The notes under the pieces: model-generated | The model's database searches: none | What the model saw: the letters and a program-made list of their open reading frames with translations, nothing else | Told to the model about the DNA's origin: nothing | Position numbers and translations under genes: made by a program | From: Saprospiraceae bacterium | GTDB lineage: Bacteria; Bacteroidota; Bacteroidia; Chitinophagales; Saprospiraceae | Direction of reading: 5' to 3' | Length of the DNA: 64,000 bases | NCBI GenBank assembly: GCA_016711125.1 | Contig: JADJTQ010000001.1 | Coordinates: forward strand, 744,001 to 808,000 | Shown here: piece by piece, positions 10,029 to 19,579 of the stretch | Layout of the letters: the number at the start of each line of letters is the position of its first letter | How positions within the stretch are numbered: the stretch's first letter is position 1

Positions 10029-10850
10029 ATGAATATTGTATTATTTCTCAACCGCGACCTGCAAAGTAATTTAGCCTACCATCTGCTGAAACCGCATTTT
10101 GTAGAACACCAGGTAACGATTTATTTATCTGAGAGCGTCGGAGGAAATAGAAAAAAGCCTGAGGAACTTGACTTGTTGGAGTCTTTTGAAAGGAAGCACT
10201 TCTATGAGGAATTGCCGGGATTGATTAAGAAAAATGGCATACAATGCGAATTCGAATTTTTCAATGAGGAATTTTATTCAGCACCGATAAGCGTATGTTA
10301 TGATGTCAATGCTCCATCATTTTTAAATGAGATTAGTGATCTTAATCCAGATCTGTTTATTTCCATTCGGTTTGCGAAAATCTTTCATGATAATATTATT
10401 GCAATACCTAGAAAGGGTGTTCTGAATTTACACTCGGGAATTTTACCGGACTATCGGGGTATTTTAGGTACACTGCATGCATTGAGAGAAGGTCGAGACC
10501 AGGTTGGCTGCACTTTGCATTATATTGGTAATAGTATGATTGATACCGGTGATATTATTGACATCGCTTACTTACCGACTACTAATGGAAGATCTCTATT
10601 TTGGCATATAGTCAACCTTTATCCGCTGGGTTGTGAACTAATCACAAGGAGCTTAATCACCTTGAATAAATTAGATCGCCTTCCCACTCATGAACAGTAC
10701 CTGAGCGAGGGTAGTTACTTTTCTTTGCCTACCAGTGAGCATTTTAACCAATTGCAATCAAGGGGATTTGAAATCTTTTCATTGGCTGATTACAAGGATT
10801 TTTTGGATCGCTGGGTTGCGCCTTCCATTTCCCATTTAATGTACTGGTAG
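10029..10850 (+). CDS. Formyltransferase family protein (methionyl-tRNA formyltransferase-like)
   Basis: 273 residues. It contains the formyltransferase core: NLHSGILPDYRG (about 135-147; the Asn-His pair with the SxLPxYRG loop) and MIDTGDIID with the catalytic-type Asp. The N-terminal part starts with IVLFLNRDLQSNLAY rather than a GT-type fold-specific motif. It is shorter and more divergent than Fmt and lacks its C-terminal domain, so a role in N-formylation of a sugar or small molecule is as likely as tRNA formylation. A degraded copy of its C-terminus lies 0.6 kb downstream. Confidence 0.75.
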   Translation: MNIVLFLNRDLQSNLAYHLLKPHFVEHQVTIYLSESVGGNRKKPEELDLLESFERKHFYEELPGLIKKNGIQCEFEFFNEEFYSAPISVCYDVNAPSFLNEISDLNPDLFISIRFAKIFHDNIIAIPRKGVLNLHSGILPDYRGILGTLHALREGRDQVGCTLHYIGNSMIDTGDIIDIAYLPTTNGRSLFWHIVNLYPLGCELITRSLITLNKLDRLPTHEQYLSEGSYFSLPTSEHFNQLQSRGFEIFSLADYKDFLDRWVAPSISHLMYW

Positions 10851-11428
10851 GAATGAACTTATAATATAAGGTTGGCTTTGATTTTGGTTGTGTACCATAA
10901 GAATGCTTCTTGCGCATTTATATTGGGTCAATTTTAGTGTATTATCTTTCTTCGAAGCCGCAGAATATAAAAGTCAAGCGAGGTCTGCCAGAGTCCGGGC
11001 GAGCTTGCCGAATCCCTACTTTCTATGGTTGTGAATGGAAGTAAGAAAAAATTGATATATTTAGTAGGTTACCCCACTAAATATGAGCAAGGATCTATTA
11101 AGGATCTTCCTATTTATAGTGGGTCGATTTTATTTATTAATTCACATTTCGAGTATAACCCCGAAGGGGTGAAATGATACTAACACTCATCATTGATCCT
11201 GGAAAAACCCCGAAGGGGTGAAATAATCAATCCATTTCTTCAGACAGATAGCTTTCAACGAAGACAATCTTAAGTCTGCTTTATACCACCCCTTCGGGGT
11301 TATTGTCCTCAGATCATTTTAAATTACAATCTTATCACCCCTTCGGGGTTTCTAACATTCTTCAAACAGATACCTTTCAACGAAGACAATCTCAAGTCTG
11401 CTTTATACACCCTTCGGGGTTATTGTCC
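10851..11428. repeat. REP-like palindromes and a 70-bp direct duplication
   Basis: No intact gene. The palindrome ACCCCGAAGGGGT and its truncations occur at least five times between about 11,157 and 11,425 (near 11,157, 11,207, 11,288, 11,338 and 11,409). A segment beginning CAGATAGCTTTCAACGAAGA (about 11,246) is repeated with few changes from about 11,367, each copy followed by a palindrome and TTATTGTCCTCAGATCA. This is a small expansion of REP-like units inserted into the duplicated formyltransferase relic. Confidence 0.75.
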
Positions 11429-11566
11429 TCAGATCACTTTGTAGAGCTTCATGACAAGGGTTTTGAAGTCATTACATCGGATGATTATTTGGATTTTTTA
11501 AAACAATGGATCTCCTTAGAATTTGAAAAGATTGATGTCGATTTCTTTAATATTCCTCAATGGTGA
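11429..11566 (+). pseudogene. C-terminal fragment of a duplicated formyltransferase gene
   Basis: The reading frame ending at 11,566 contains SSDHFVELHDKGFEVIT followed by SDDYLDFLKQWIS. This aligns without gaps to the C-terminus of the formyltransferase encoded at 10,029-10,850 (TSEHFNQLQSRGFEIFS, then LADYKDFLDRWVA). The catalytic domain is absent, and the sequence upstream is REP-like repeat. An ORF can be read from 11,303, but its first 40 codons are the repeat and are not protein-like. Confidence 0.75.
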
Positions 11567-11667
11567 TTAATAGAAATTCAAATCAACCAATCATAGTCCA
11601 CTGGCACCTATTCAAAGTTTATTGAATGGAGGCACGGGGACTTGCAAGACACAGCATTTTAAATTAC

Positions 11668-12570
11668 TTAGTTCGTACCTATCGACATCGAAATATCGTA
11701 GGCAGCAACGGTATTGCCAAAGAAGGTCGGTACCAACAGCAAGTTTTTTGCAGCAATTATTTCTATGTCCGCGGCATTTTTGCTGTCAGATTTAGTATCC
11801 AGTAAAAGGTGTTTTTTCCAATCAGAGCTTACTTCATATACTTCACCATTCCAATTGGATATTAAATAGCCTTCACCATACTTGACCACTCCATCTCCAC
11901 CCGGTAGGGAATCGACCACAGCCGTTGCATTACTGCCGTCATAATTCATAGTGTAAACATTCCCTGAGCCAAACGCTGCCGTGATAAGTCGATCTTTTTC
12001 GGCTAGAAGTCCATTAGGTCCACCGAGACTAGCGTCTTGACGCAAAACTTTGATTTGTCCCGCCTCCAGTACATAGATGGTGCTGGTATTGGAGTCGCTG
12101 ATATACACTTTACCGTCTGAAGCCACGGTGATGTCATTTAAAAAGGTGGCTCCTGGCGCTTCAAATGTGTTGGTAATCTGACCCGTTTCTACATCAATCT
12201 CCACGACTTTGGTAATATCCGTCACGTACAATTTATTGCCCCATTTGCCCATGCCCTTGGGAGCATCCAGCCCCTTGACCCACATCTTTTGGATAATATT
12301 TCCGTTAAGACCAACCTTAGCGAGATACCCATCTCCATCCTTGTTGTCGGGAGGCACGGCACCAATACAAGAAACGTAGAGAATGTTATAGATTTCATCG
12401 TAGAACACACTTTCCGCTGTTTTTAAAATGGTGTCGGTCTCCCACGAGAGTTTAAGGGTCAACATTTGAGCCGGTTTTTGCGTGACTGTCTCCCCGGGTT
12501 GCTCTTTACCTTTGCAGGCGATCAGGGTGAGTAGGGCCGAGAGCACTAGTAGTAGTAGATTCTTGTTCAT
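11668..12570 (-). CDS. SMP-30/NHL-type beta-propeller lipoprotein
   Basis: 300 residues with a signal ending LLTLIACKGKE (lipobox LIAC, Cys about 19). Repeated blades such as LYVSCIGAVPPDNKDGDGYLAKVG, KLYVTDITKVVEID, KVYISDSNTSTIYVLE and YLISNWNGEVYEV fit a six-bladed SMP-30/gluconolactonase or NHL-like propeller. It is probably anchored to a membrane facing the periplasm. Substrate or partner unknown; it stands alone on its strand. Confidence 0.8.
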   Translation of the reverse strand: MNKNLLLLVLSALLTLIACKGKEQPGETVTQKPAQMLTLKLSWETDTILKTAESVFYDEIYNILYVSCIGAVPPDNKDGDGYLAKVGLNGNIIQKMWVKGLDAPKGMGKWGNKLYVTDITKVVEIDVETGQITNTFEAPGATFLNDITVASDGKVYISDSNTSTIYVLEAGQIKVLRQDASLGGPNGLLAEKDRLITAAFGSGNVYTMNYDGSNATAVVDSLPGGDGVVKYGEGYLISNWNGEVYEVSSDWKKHLLLDTKSDSKNAADIEIIAAKNLLLVPTFFGNTVAAYDISMSIGTN

Positions 12571-12791
12571 TATCGCTATGGTTAATCGTTTTTGAATAGA
12601 TTATTTCAGGCTTTTCGATTTTTACTTGATGCACAGATCGATACTGCCGTCTGCAATCAAGGAGATAAGACGTGGCCTGTGTTTGCTATATCGATTCAAC
12701 AATTGACCGCCAGTATTGTTGTCCAGCCTATCCGATTCGGCATTGTGACTTTATTGTAAGTTTGCAAGTAACAAATAAAGATACCAGGATC

Positions 12792-13751
12792 ATGATACAG
12801 GAAAAAATCAGCGTGGCAACTGCTCAATTCGAAAATAGAAGTGGTGATAAGGTTTATAATCTGTCAGTTATCGACGATCTTTCAAGACAGGCAGCGGCTT
12901 CAGGAGCACAAGTAATTGCGTTTCACGAATGTAGCATCACGGGATATACTTTTGCCCGTCACTTGTCGAAAGAGCAGATGCTGGACATCGCTGAATTAAT
13001 TCCCGAAGGTGAAAGCATTGAGATGTTGCAGAAAATAGCGGCCAGGCATCAGATTGTTATATTTGCGGGGTTATTTGAAAAAGATGAGAAACGCAATTTG
13101 TACAAGGCCTATGTGGGCGTGTCAGAAGATGGTTTAATCGCCAAATACCGAAAGCTTCATCCTTTTATTAATACTCATATTCTGCCCGGTCAGGAATATT
13201 GTGTCTTTAATTTATTGGGCTGGAAGTTTGGTGTGTTGATTTGTTATGATAATAACATTATTGAAAATGTGCGGGCGACAAAATTATTGGGGGCGGAAAT
13301 TATTTTGGCACCCCATGTCACCATGTGTACCCCATCAACTCGCCCTGGTGCCGGATTTATCGATCCTACTTTATGGCATAACCGTGAAAATGATCCAACT
13401 TCACTTAGACTTGAATTTGATGGCATGAAAGGAAGAGCCTGGCTGATGAAATGGTTGCCGGCCCGTGCATACGATAATGCCGTTTATGTCGTGTTTTCCA
13501 ATCCAATCGGTATGGATGATGACCAACTGAAAAACGGGTGCTCGATGATTATTGATCCGTTTGGTGACGTTTTGTCGGAGTGTCGTGTATTAGGTGACGG
13601 ATTTACAACCGCTGTTTTGACCCGGGATAAATTGACCCTGGCAGGAGGACATCGGTATATAATGGCCCGTAAACCGGATTTGTACCGGGACATTATTGGT
13701 CAGGAAAATATTCCCCGACAGAAAGTCATTTGGTTGCCTGAAGAAAAATAA
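12792..13751 (+). CDS. Carbon-nitrogen hydrolase (nitrilase superfamily amidase)
   Basis: 319 residues from the ATG at 12,792. The longer frame from 12,672 is rejected because its extra 40 residues precede the conserved ISVATAQFE start of the fold. The catalytic triad is visible: Glu46 in FHECSITGY, Lys121 in KYRKLHPF and Cys151 in VLICYDNN. Members hydrolyse amides, carbamoyl groups or nitriles. A TAAGTTTG element at 12,757-12,764, 27 bp upstream, fits a Bacteroidota -7 box, but no good -33 TTG is present. The next gene (XdhC-like) follows after 80 bp on the same strand. Confidence 0.9.
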   Translation: MIQEKISVATAQFENRSGDKVYNLSVIDDLSRQAAASGAQVIAFHECSITGYTFARHLSKEQMLDIAELIPEGESIEMLQKIAARHQIVIFAGLFEKDEKRNLYKAYVGVSEDGLIAKYRKLHPFINTHILPGQEYCVFNLLGWKFGVLICYDNNIIENVRATKLLGAEIILAPHVTMCTPSTRPGAGFIDPTLWHNRENDPTSLRLEFDGMKGRAWLMKWLPARAYDNAVYVVFSNPIGMDDDQLKNGCSMIIDPFGDVLSECRVLGDGFTTAVLTRDKLTLAGGHRYIMARKPDLYRDIIGQENIPRQKVIWLPEEK

Positions 13752-13831
13752 CTCGCTATCGCTATATGTTGGCAGTAAATAATTTGACAACAAAATTAAC
13801 TTCTTTACCATTGATCAATTAATTGAGAATT

Positions 13832-14848
13832 ATGATCGACTTAATCGAAGAAATAGAAAATTGGGAGCAATCGGGTAGAAAATTTGCTTTGGTTACAGTC
13901 ATTGAAACCTGGAGGTCGGCACCCCGGACAGTAGGTGCCTGTATGATCGTTGATGAACAGGGTAAAATGGCCGGGTCAGTAAGCGGGGGTTGTGTTGAGG
14001 GGCAGGTAGTCAAAGCAGCAGTTGAGGTGATCGCCAATGGTGTTGTGAAAACTCTGAAATTTGGAGTTTCCAATGACGATGCCTGGTCGGTGGGTCTAAG
14101 TTGTGGCGGGGCAATTTGTGTTTATGTACAACCTTTTTTTAGCACTAGCGAGACTGGAATTGTTGTCTGGCAAGCACTAAAATCAAGTCTGCAGAGCGAT
14201 GAAGGTTGCGTGCTGATTTATGGAGATGGAGCAGTGGGGTTTTATTCAGAATCAAAGAAGTTGGGTGGCTTTCCGAGTGACGTTTTTAGTGAGGCTTCTA
14301 AATCAATGCATCAAAAGACCAGTGCTATGCAGAGTAAAGGCGAAAGCACTTATTTTTTCCACGTCTTTCCTCCCAAGAATCATCTGGTGATCATTGGAGC
14401 GGCCCATATCACCCGGGATCTTATTACCCTGGCTAGATTACAAGACTTTGCTATTAGCGTGATTGATCCCCGTGGTTTGTTTTACGATAGCCTGGTCGAC
14501 CTGGTGCATGAGGAGCGTTTGCTACGGAGTTGGCCTCTGGATGTCCTACCAGATATGAAACTGGATGATTCAGTCTTCGCAGTTTTGTTAACTCACGATC
14601 CAAAGATTGACGATCAGGCGTTGCATATTTTACTTAAATCACCAGTTGCTTATATCGGAGCATTGGGAAGTAAAAAGACCCAACAGAAAAGAGTGAGTCG
14701 ACTGCTCGAAGCTGGATTTCAGCAGGAGCAAATTGACCGGATCAAAGGTCCGGTGGGTCTAGACATTGGAGCAAGTAGTCCGGCCGAAATAGCTTTAAGT
14801 ATTATGGCTGAAATAATCAAAGTTAAAAATGAAGGAATTTCATTTTAG
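13832..14848 (+). CDS. XdhC/CoxI family protein
   Basis: 338 residues from ATG 13,832 (a TTG three codons upstream is also possible). The N-terminal XdhC_CoxI domain has ETWRSAPRTVGACMIVDEQG and the SVSGGCVEG motif. The C-terminal Rossmann-like domain begins HLVIIGAAHITRDLI and ends with GLDIGASSPAEIALSIMAEI. The family inserts or sulfurates the molybdenum cofactor of xanthine dehydrogenase/CO dehydrogenase-type enzymes. No molybdoenzyme gene is visible in this window. Confidence 0.9.
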   Translation: MIDLIEEIENWEQSGRKFALVTVIETWRSAPRTVGACMIVDEQGKMAGSVSGGCVEGQVVKAAVEVIANGVVKTLKFGVSNDDAWSVGLSCGGAICVYVQPFFSTSETGIVVWQALKSSLQSDEGCVLIYGDGAVGFYSESKKLGGFPSDVFSEASKSMHQKTSAMQSKGESTYFFHVFPPKNHLVIIGAAHITRDLITLARLQDFAISVIDPRGLFYDSLVDLVHEERLLRSWPLDVLPDMKLDDSVFAVLLTHDPKIDDQALHILLKSPVAYIGALGSKKTQQKRVSRLLEAGFQQEQIDRIKGPVGLDIGASSPAEIALSIMAEIIKVKNEGISF

Positions 14849-14964
14849 TCCTTGTGCACCTCTAAATTAAAATGGAGATTTGCATTCAAGGCTTTTTGGC
14901 TCTATTTTTTTATCTGGTTTTGCCTTCTATCTTTATGAGGTGATTATCAATATCAGGAGTTTTG

Positions 14965-15795
14965 ATGGATAAGCGAAAGGCCCAAGGACATCCTATAGTG
15001 ATCTATCAGATGGGTAAGGTTGGGTCTACTGCATTGCATGCAGCCCTATTTGGAAATCGACCGGTTTTTCATCTTCACAGCCTCCTGCCGGCAAAAGTTG
15101 ACTATATCAAGCAGCAACTAATGAAGCAGGGTTTGGGTGTGCCAGTTCATATCGCTGATAGTCAGATTTTTTTTGCCAAATATCTCTATCCGGGGGCGCC
15201 ATTGACGATTATTTGTCCGATCCGACATCCCCTGGATCGTAACATTTCCGCTTTTTTCCAACAGTTAAGCACCAATATTTTACTTCATAACGATCTGCGG
15301 GAGGGACTCGGCATCAGTAACGTCATATTGACGCTACGTAATTTGCCAATTCCGTACGAATATAAGTGCTTGTTGGTCGATATATTTACGCAAGGGAATG
15401 TGAGAAAAAACATCGACTTTTTATCGCAATATTTCAAGACTCGTTTTTCGCACCGGACGCCGCTCGACTGGTTTGATCTAGAGTTAAAGCCGGCTCTCGG
15501 AATCAATGTTTATGATACTCCCTTTAATTTGGAAGCCGGTCATCAGGAATACTCTGGCGGAAATGTTCGCCTCTTAATATTTCGATCTGAACTGGCAGAT
15601 AACGTAAAAGAACAGGTGATAAGCGAATTTATTGGTTTTTCGGTTGCCAGGTTGAACCGGGCCCATACAACTTCTGATAAGATTTATTCAAGTACCTATG
15701 AAAAATTTAAAGAAAGTCTTTATGTAGAAAAACCTTTGTTGGATATTTATCACCAATCAGCATTTATGAAGAAATTTTATGGGGATTATTTGTAG
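14965..15795 (+). CDS. Sulfotransferase-like protein
   Basis: 276 residues from ATG 14,965, preceded at 6 bp by AGGAG. The 5'-phosphosulfate loop is QMGKVGSTALHAALF (about 15-29) and the 3'-phosphate site is PIRHPLDRNISAFFQ (about 86-100), the two PAPS-binding motifs of sulfotransferases. The fold suggests transfer of sulfate from PAPS to a carbohydrate or similar acceptor. No PAPS synthesis gene is nearby. A putative capsular polysaccharide modification role is only inference. Confidence 0.75.
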   Translation: MDKRKAQGHPIVIYQMGKVGSTALHAALFGNRPVFHLHSLLPAKVDYIKQQLMKQGLGVPVHIADSQIFFAKYLYPGAPLTIICPIRHPLDRNISAFFQQLSTNILLHNDLREGLGISNVILTLRNLPIPYEYKCLLVDIFTQGNVRKNIDFLSQYFKTRFSHRTPLDWFDLELKPALGINVYDTPFNLEAGHQEYSGGNVRLLIFRSELADNVKEQVISEFIGFSVARLNRAHTTSDKIYSSTYEKFKESLYVEKPLLDIYHQSAFMKKFYGDYL

Positions 15796-16105
15796 TTTGA
15801 TTTATACTCATTTCAGGGAATGAAATACCTGGTCGGTACTTGGTGAGTTTGGGTCTACTGTCAGATAAGGGGCATGCTGAAAATTCGCAAAATCAGTTTT
15901 ATATTGAATTGACAAAATTCTCAGATGGGGAAGCTAGTGACACTAAGAAACCATTCCACTTAAGTAGATATTCACATTAACTACGCTTACTAATTACCTA
16001 CTTCACCAATAACCCAATCACCTACTACACCTAATGACCTACCTGAACAATCACCTAATGACCTACCTGACCAATCACCTACTACACTAATTACCACTTC
16101 ACCAA
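15796..16105. repeat. Intergenic stretch with a degenerate 24-bp tandem repeat
   Basis: No gene seen. From about 15,990 to 16,115 the sequence consists of degenerate units built on ACCTAATGACCTACCTGA and (C/G)AATCACCTACTACAC. Two adjacent units around 16,030-16,078 differ by one base. The run overlaps the 3' end of the isomerase gene on the other strand. Confidence 0.7.
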
Positions 16106-17056
16106 TTAACCAACCAGATCAAACGCCTTTTTCATAGCATCATAGGTCGCTTTCACGGCAGCCTCATCATCCATATCGCGTAGAGGTTGATTAAAGGGCT
16201 CAGCCCGTACCGGTCCGTCATAATTGATTTGAGCCAGACCTTCCATAAAATCTTTAATCGGGATTACACCGGTGGCAAGGGGCAATTCACGCTTGCCATC
16301 GGTTTGTTCATCTACCTCAAATCCGGTGCGGGCATCATTTAAATCGACGGTGACTATATCTTCTTTATCGAGGGTAAGAATGTCTGATTTATTTTCGCCG
16401 GCGGTGTACCAATGAAAAGTATCAAGCACAAACCCAACATTAGATTCGTCGATCGCGGTCATTAATTCTTTGGCTTCAGCCATGGTTCTGATGAATGAAT
16501 ATTTACTACGAGCCATCAGGGTCTTGGGGCCTACATATTCGAGACCCAGCCGGATACCGTAGTGGCCAATGATGTTGGCAGCTTCTTTGAGTCGATTGCG
16601 ATGCAATTTGAAATTTTCATTATAAGTGTAAAGATCATGGGTAGGCATGATCCAGGTGTTCATCCGGGTGCCTCCCACGCTGGCAAGCGCTTTGGCGGTG
16701 GAAACGAGACTGGCCATGTCTTCGCGAAATTTCTTTTCGTCATTTCGAAAATCGATTGGAAGATTGGTCGAGCCCCAGATGATGTGATTGGTTTTCATTT
16801 TCTCCAACAACTTTTCTTTGGCCATCGCATCCATTTTTTCCAATTCGCCTGGAAACGGAGTGATCGCTTGATAGCCGTATTTGATCGCCATTGCCAGTAG
16901 AGTGGCTTGATCAAATGAAGCTCCAATATTGCCTGGGTTGAGACACAGCTTAAATTGCACTTTTGCAGGGATTGTTTTAAAAGCCAGCGAACCGGTGGCA
17001 GCGGCAGTGGTGAGCAATATGCTACTATTTTTGAGGAAGGTACGACGATTAGTCAT
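16106..17056 (-). CDS. Exported TIM-barrel sugar phosphate isomerase/epimerase
   Basis: 316 residues when started at the ATG at 17,056 (MTNRRTFLKNS); a start 7 codons upstream is possible. NRRTFLKNSS followed by a hydrophobic stretch is a Tat-like signal. The barrel shows LGLEYVGPKTLMARS, the NVGFVLDTFHWY strand with its metal-ligand Asp/His, VDLNDARTG, and the C-terminal INYDGPVRAEPFNQPL with the catalytic-type Glu. It overlaps sufU by 8 bp at its 5' end, so the two may be cotranscribed, though a functional link is not obvious. Confidence 0.85.
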   Translation of the reverse strand: MTNRRTFLKNSSILLTTAAATGSLAFKTIPAKVQFKLCLNPGNIGASFDQATLLAMAIKYGYQAITPFPGELEKMDAMAKEKLLEKMKTNHIIWGSTNLPIDFRNDEKKFREDMASLVSTAKALASVGGTRMNTWIMPTHDLYTYNENFKLHRNRLKEAANIIGHYGIRLGLEYVGPKTLMARSKYSFIRTMAEAKELMTAIDESNVGFVLDTFHWYTAGENKSDILTLDKEDIVTVDLNDARTGFEVDEQTDGKRELPLATGVIPIKDFMEGLAQINYDGPVRAEPFNQPLRDMDDEAAVKATYDAMKKAFDLVG

Positions 17057-17483
17057 TATCATGTTTTTGATGTTCATTCAAAAATGAAAGTAAGGAATTT
17101 GCTCCAAGAATGGCACATTCTTTTCGAGCGGGATGGTATTTGACCTTTTGAAAAACGGCCAAAGGATATTTTTCTTCATCCGGTGGTTCCTCCATATCAA
17201 TCACCCGAAGATAGAATTCAATTGCTTCTTTTGCGTCATCTATGGTTCGGTTTTGTACCTGATCTAGTAAAAGGTCAATGGCTGATTTCGACACCGCACA
17301 ACCGTAACCCTTAAATGTGATACGGTCTATTTGCTGATCTATGATCGTCACAACAATGTGATATTCATCACCACAAACCGGGTTATATGCCAGGAGTTGA
17401 ATACCATCGTGATCTTGATTATAAAATAGAGGTTCTTTATTTCTCCGGATAATTAATGGATGATATAATTCCGTTTCGCTCAT
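17049..17483 (-). CDS. sufU: SufU-like iron-sulfur cluster assembly scaffold / sulfur acceptor
   Basis: 144 residues. Three conserved cysteines sit in NPVCGDEY, GYGCAVSKSA and ARKECAILG, matching the SufU/IscU pattern. The protein accepts sulfur from the cysteine desulfurase or scaffolds a nascent Fe-S cluster in the cytosol. It overlaps the sufS stop by 4 bp (17,480-17,483), a typical SufS-SufU pair. Confidence 0.9.
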   Translation of the reverse strand: MSETELYHPLIIRRNKEPLFYNQDHDGIQLLAYNPVCGDEYHIVVTIIDQQIDRITFKGYGCAVSKSAIDLLLDQVQNRTIDDAKEAIEFYLRVIDMEEPPDEEKYPLAVFQKVKYHPARKECAILGANSLLSFLNEHQKHDND

Positions 17484-18677
17484 TGCATCATTTTTCGTAC
17501 CTGATCGATTCCTTCGATTAATTGATCAATATCATCTTCGTCATTGTACCAGGCCAGTGACGCTCGTACGGTCGCGGGTATTTTGAGATAGCGCATGAAT
17601 GGTTGGGCACAGTGATGTCCGGCTCTGACTGAAATGGCTTGACAATCTAAAATCGTTGCAATATCGTGAGGATGGATATCATCAATAAGAAACGAAACCA
17701 ATGAAGACCGGTGTTTGGGATTTCCAATGATCTGAACTCCAGAATCACTTAGTCTTTTTAATAAATAGGAGGTGATTTTTTTTTCATGTTCGCCAATTTT
17801 TTTCAGGCCGATATTTTGGATGTATTTAATTGCAGCTCCCAGACCAATCACTCCGGCAATGTTGGGAGTGCCGGCCTCAAATCGATGGGGAGTTTTTTTA
17901 AAATGGGAGTTTTCATTAGTTACTTCCAGAATCATTTCTCCCCAAACCGGTAAGGGGGCATATTGTTTAAAATTTCTTCTTTGCCATACAAAATACCGGT
18001 GCCGGTCGGACCAAACATTTTATGGGCAGAAAACATAAAAAATCACAATCCATTTCCTTCACATCAACTGTATGATGGCCGATACTTTGGGCTCCGTCTA
18101 TCAATACTTTGGCTCCGACTTGTCGTGCCATCTTGATCATTTGTTGTGCCGGATTGATGCCGCCGGTCACATTTGAGATCTGGGTGATGGCGACCATCTT
18201 TGTTTTTTTACAGAGCACATTTTGAAATTGCTGTTGATCGATATCAAGCTGGTCATCGAGGGGCAGGACAATCAGACGGGCATTTTTTTCGATCGCCAAT
18301 TGTTGCCAAGGAATAAAATTGGCATGATGCTCCAATATACTAATGATAATTTCATCACCGGATTGTAGGAGCGGTCGAAGGTAGGATTGTGCTACGAGGT
18401 TGATGCTTTCGGTAGCTCCAGAAGTAAAGATGATCTCCGTTGGTTTTGCCGCACCGATAAAGCTGGCGACTTCCGATCGTGCTTGCTCAAATAGACTGGT
18501 GGCCTGTGAAGAAAGTCGGTATAGTCCCCGCCGCACGGTCCCGTATTGAAGACGGTAGAAGTCAGTAATGGCATCAATGACCACTTGGGGTTTATGACTG
18601 GTTGCAGCGCTGTCGAGATACACATGTGGCGTTGCTGAGAAAATGGGAAAATCGGCCTTGTGGTCAGTGGAAGACAT
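17480..18677 (-). pseudogene. sufS: Cysteine desulfurase SufS, split by two single-base deletions
   Basis: The N-terminal part (18,677 to about 18,030) reads YLDSAATSHKPQ, TSGATESINLVAQ, EHHANFIPW and LIDGAQSIGHHTVD, all SufS landmarks. At CDFLCF the frame breaks: one T is missing from a T run, and the other frame gives MFSAHKMFGPTGTG with the PLP lysine. A second break near 17,940 loses one G, after YRFG. The rest (17,935-17,480) reads RFEAGTPNIAG and VRAGHHCAQPF with the active-site cysteine. Both breaks are in homopolymers, so sequencing error is at least as likely as true decay of an essential-type gene. Confidence 0.85.
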
Positions 18678-18940
18678 ATTGCTACTATGTGTTAAAGATC
18701 GGAAAATTTGGATGCTAAACTGATCTCGTGAGGGTTGGTTTAGAGAATCAAGGCTTGCAAAGTGAGATATGGTCTTAGCCAGGCATTGAGAATTGAATTT
18801 GTCCGGTTAGATTTTCAGCCAGTTTCATGAAGATCTTAAGAGATGGTTTCGAGACGGGAATATCTTATCGGGCAGCAAGATCTCCGGTCCAAGTCTTGGG
18901 ATGGCTGGAGGCGAAAGTGCAGTAAAATTTTGAGCAAGCT

Positions 18941-19312
18941 CTAATTTTTCAACACCATGATCTGGTCACTGGAAAATTCCATATAACGAAAATCGTAAAT
19001 ATAATGATAGGTTTTGCCCTGACTATTTACAGTGGAGCCGGTATGGTATTTGAATTTGAATCCTTTCTTAGTCAGATACGCTTTAGTGACAAAATACTTC
19101 TTGATTCTTTTTTCCAGGTAGATTTCAAATAAAATTGTCCGGTTTCGATGCATGAAGCTATCAATGGTTTGTGTCACTTCAGCATTAGCCAGACGCATTT
19201 TATTGTGATATTCATTCTTACAGATGGAATCGCAGAAACGTTTTCCTTTCCGTCCGCTCAGTTTTTTTTGGCAATTGGCACAGATCCAGGACATAGAAGG
19301 GTAATTAGACAT
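18941..19312 (-). CDS. Small zinc-ribbon protein, Bacteroidota type
   Basis: 123 residues. The N-terminal CANCQKKLSGRKGKRFCDSIC (Cys pairs at about 11/14 and 27/31) is a zinc ribbon of a type common in Bacteroidota hypothetical proteins. The C-terminal half (KYFVTKAYLTKKGFKFKYHTG, HYIYDFRYMEF) is conserved in that group, with no known function. Confidence 0.75.
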   Translation of the reverse strand: MSNYPSMSWICANCQKKLSGRKGKRFCDSICKNEYHNKMRLANAEVTQTIDSFMHRNRTILFEIYLEKRIKKYFVTKAYLTKKGFKFKYHTGSTVNSQGKTYHYIYDFRYMEFSSDQIMVLKN

Positions 19313-19359
19313 GGAGAAATATACGACAAAAGGAGAATAATCTGAAAAAATCCGTTTGG

Positions 19360-19376
19360 AACCGTTATAAACGGTT
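19360..19376. promoter_or_regulatory. Perfect inverted repeat upstream of the recombinase gene
   Basis: AACCGTT-ATA-AACGGTT, seven bases each side of a 3-bp centre, 204 bp before the recombinase start. A TATATTTG box (19,417-19,424) lies just downstream, though without a good TTG at -33. It may be an operator; its CCGTTATA core also resembles the R' boxes of the array. No protein is assigned. Confidence 0.4.
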
Positions 19377-19579
19377 GTAATCGACTATGATCATAAATAA
19401 CAGAAAATCAGATGTTTATATTTGCAAATACTGTTTTGATTGAATGAAAAATAACTGATATTCGGTTATACAGGATCACTCGATTTGACAGATGAGCAGG
19501 TGATCTCCGCAAGTAGGATCACGACTGGAAACTGAAGGAATATTTTTTTTGGATAGAAATAACAATACTCTAACTTAAT

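Noticed and set aside
12672..12791. Longer start for the nitrilase-family gene
   Set aside because: The extra 40 residues precede the conserved first strand and overlap the likely promoter.
17930..18040. Programmed frameshifting in sufS
   Set aside because: Two breaks in opposite-type homopolymers without slippery heptamers or structure; error or decay explains them better.
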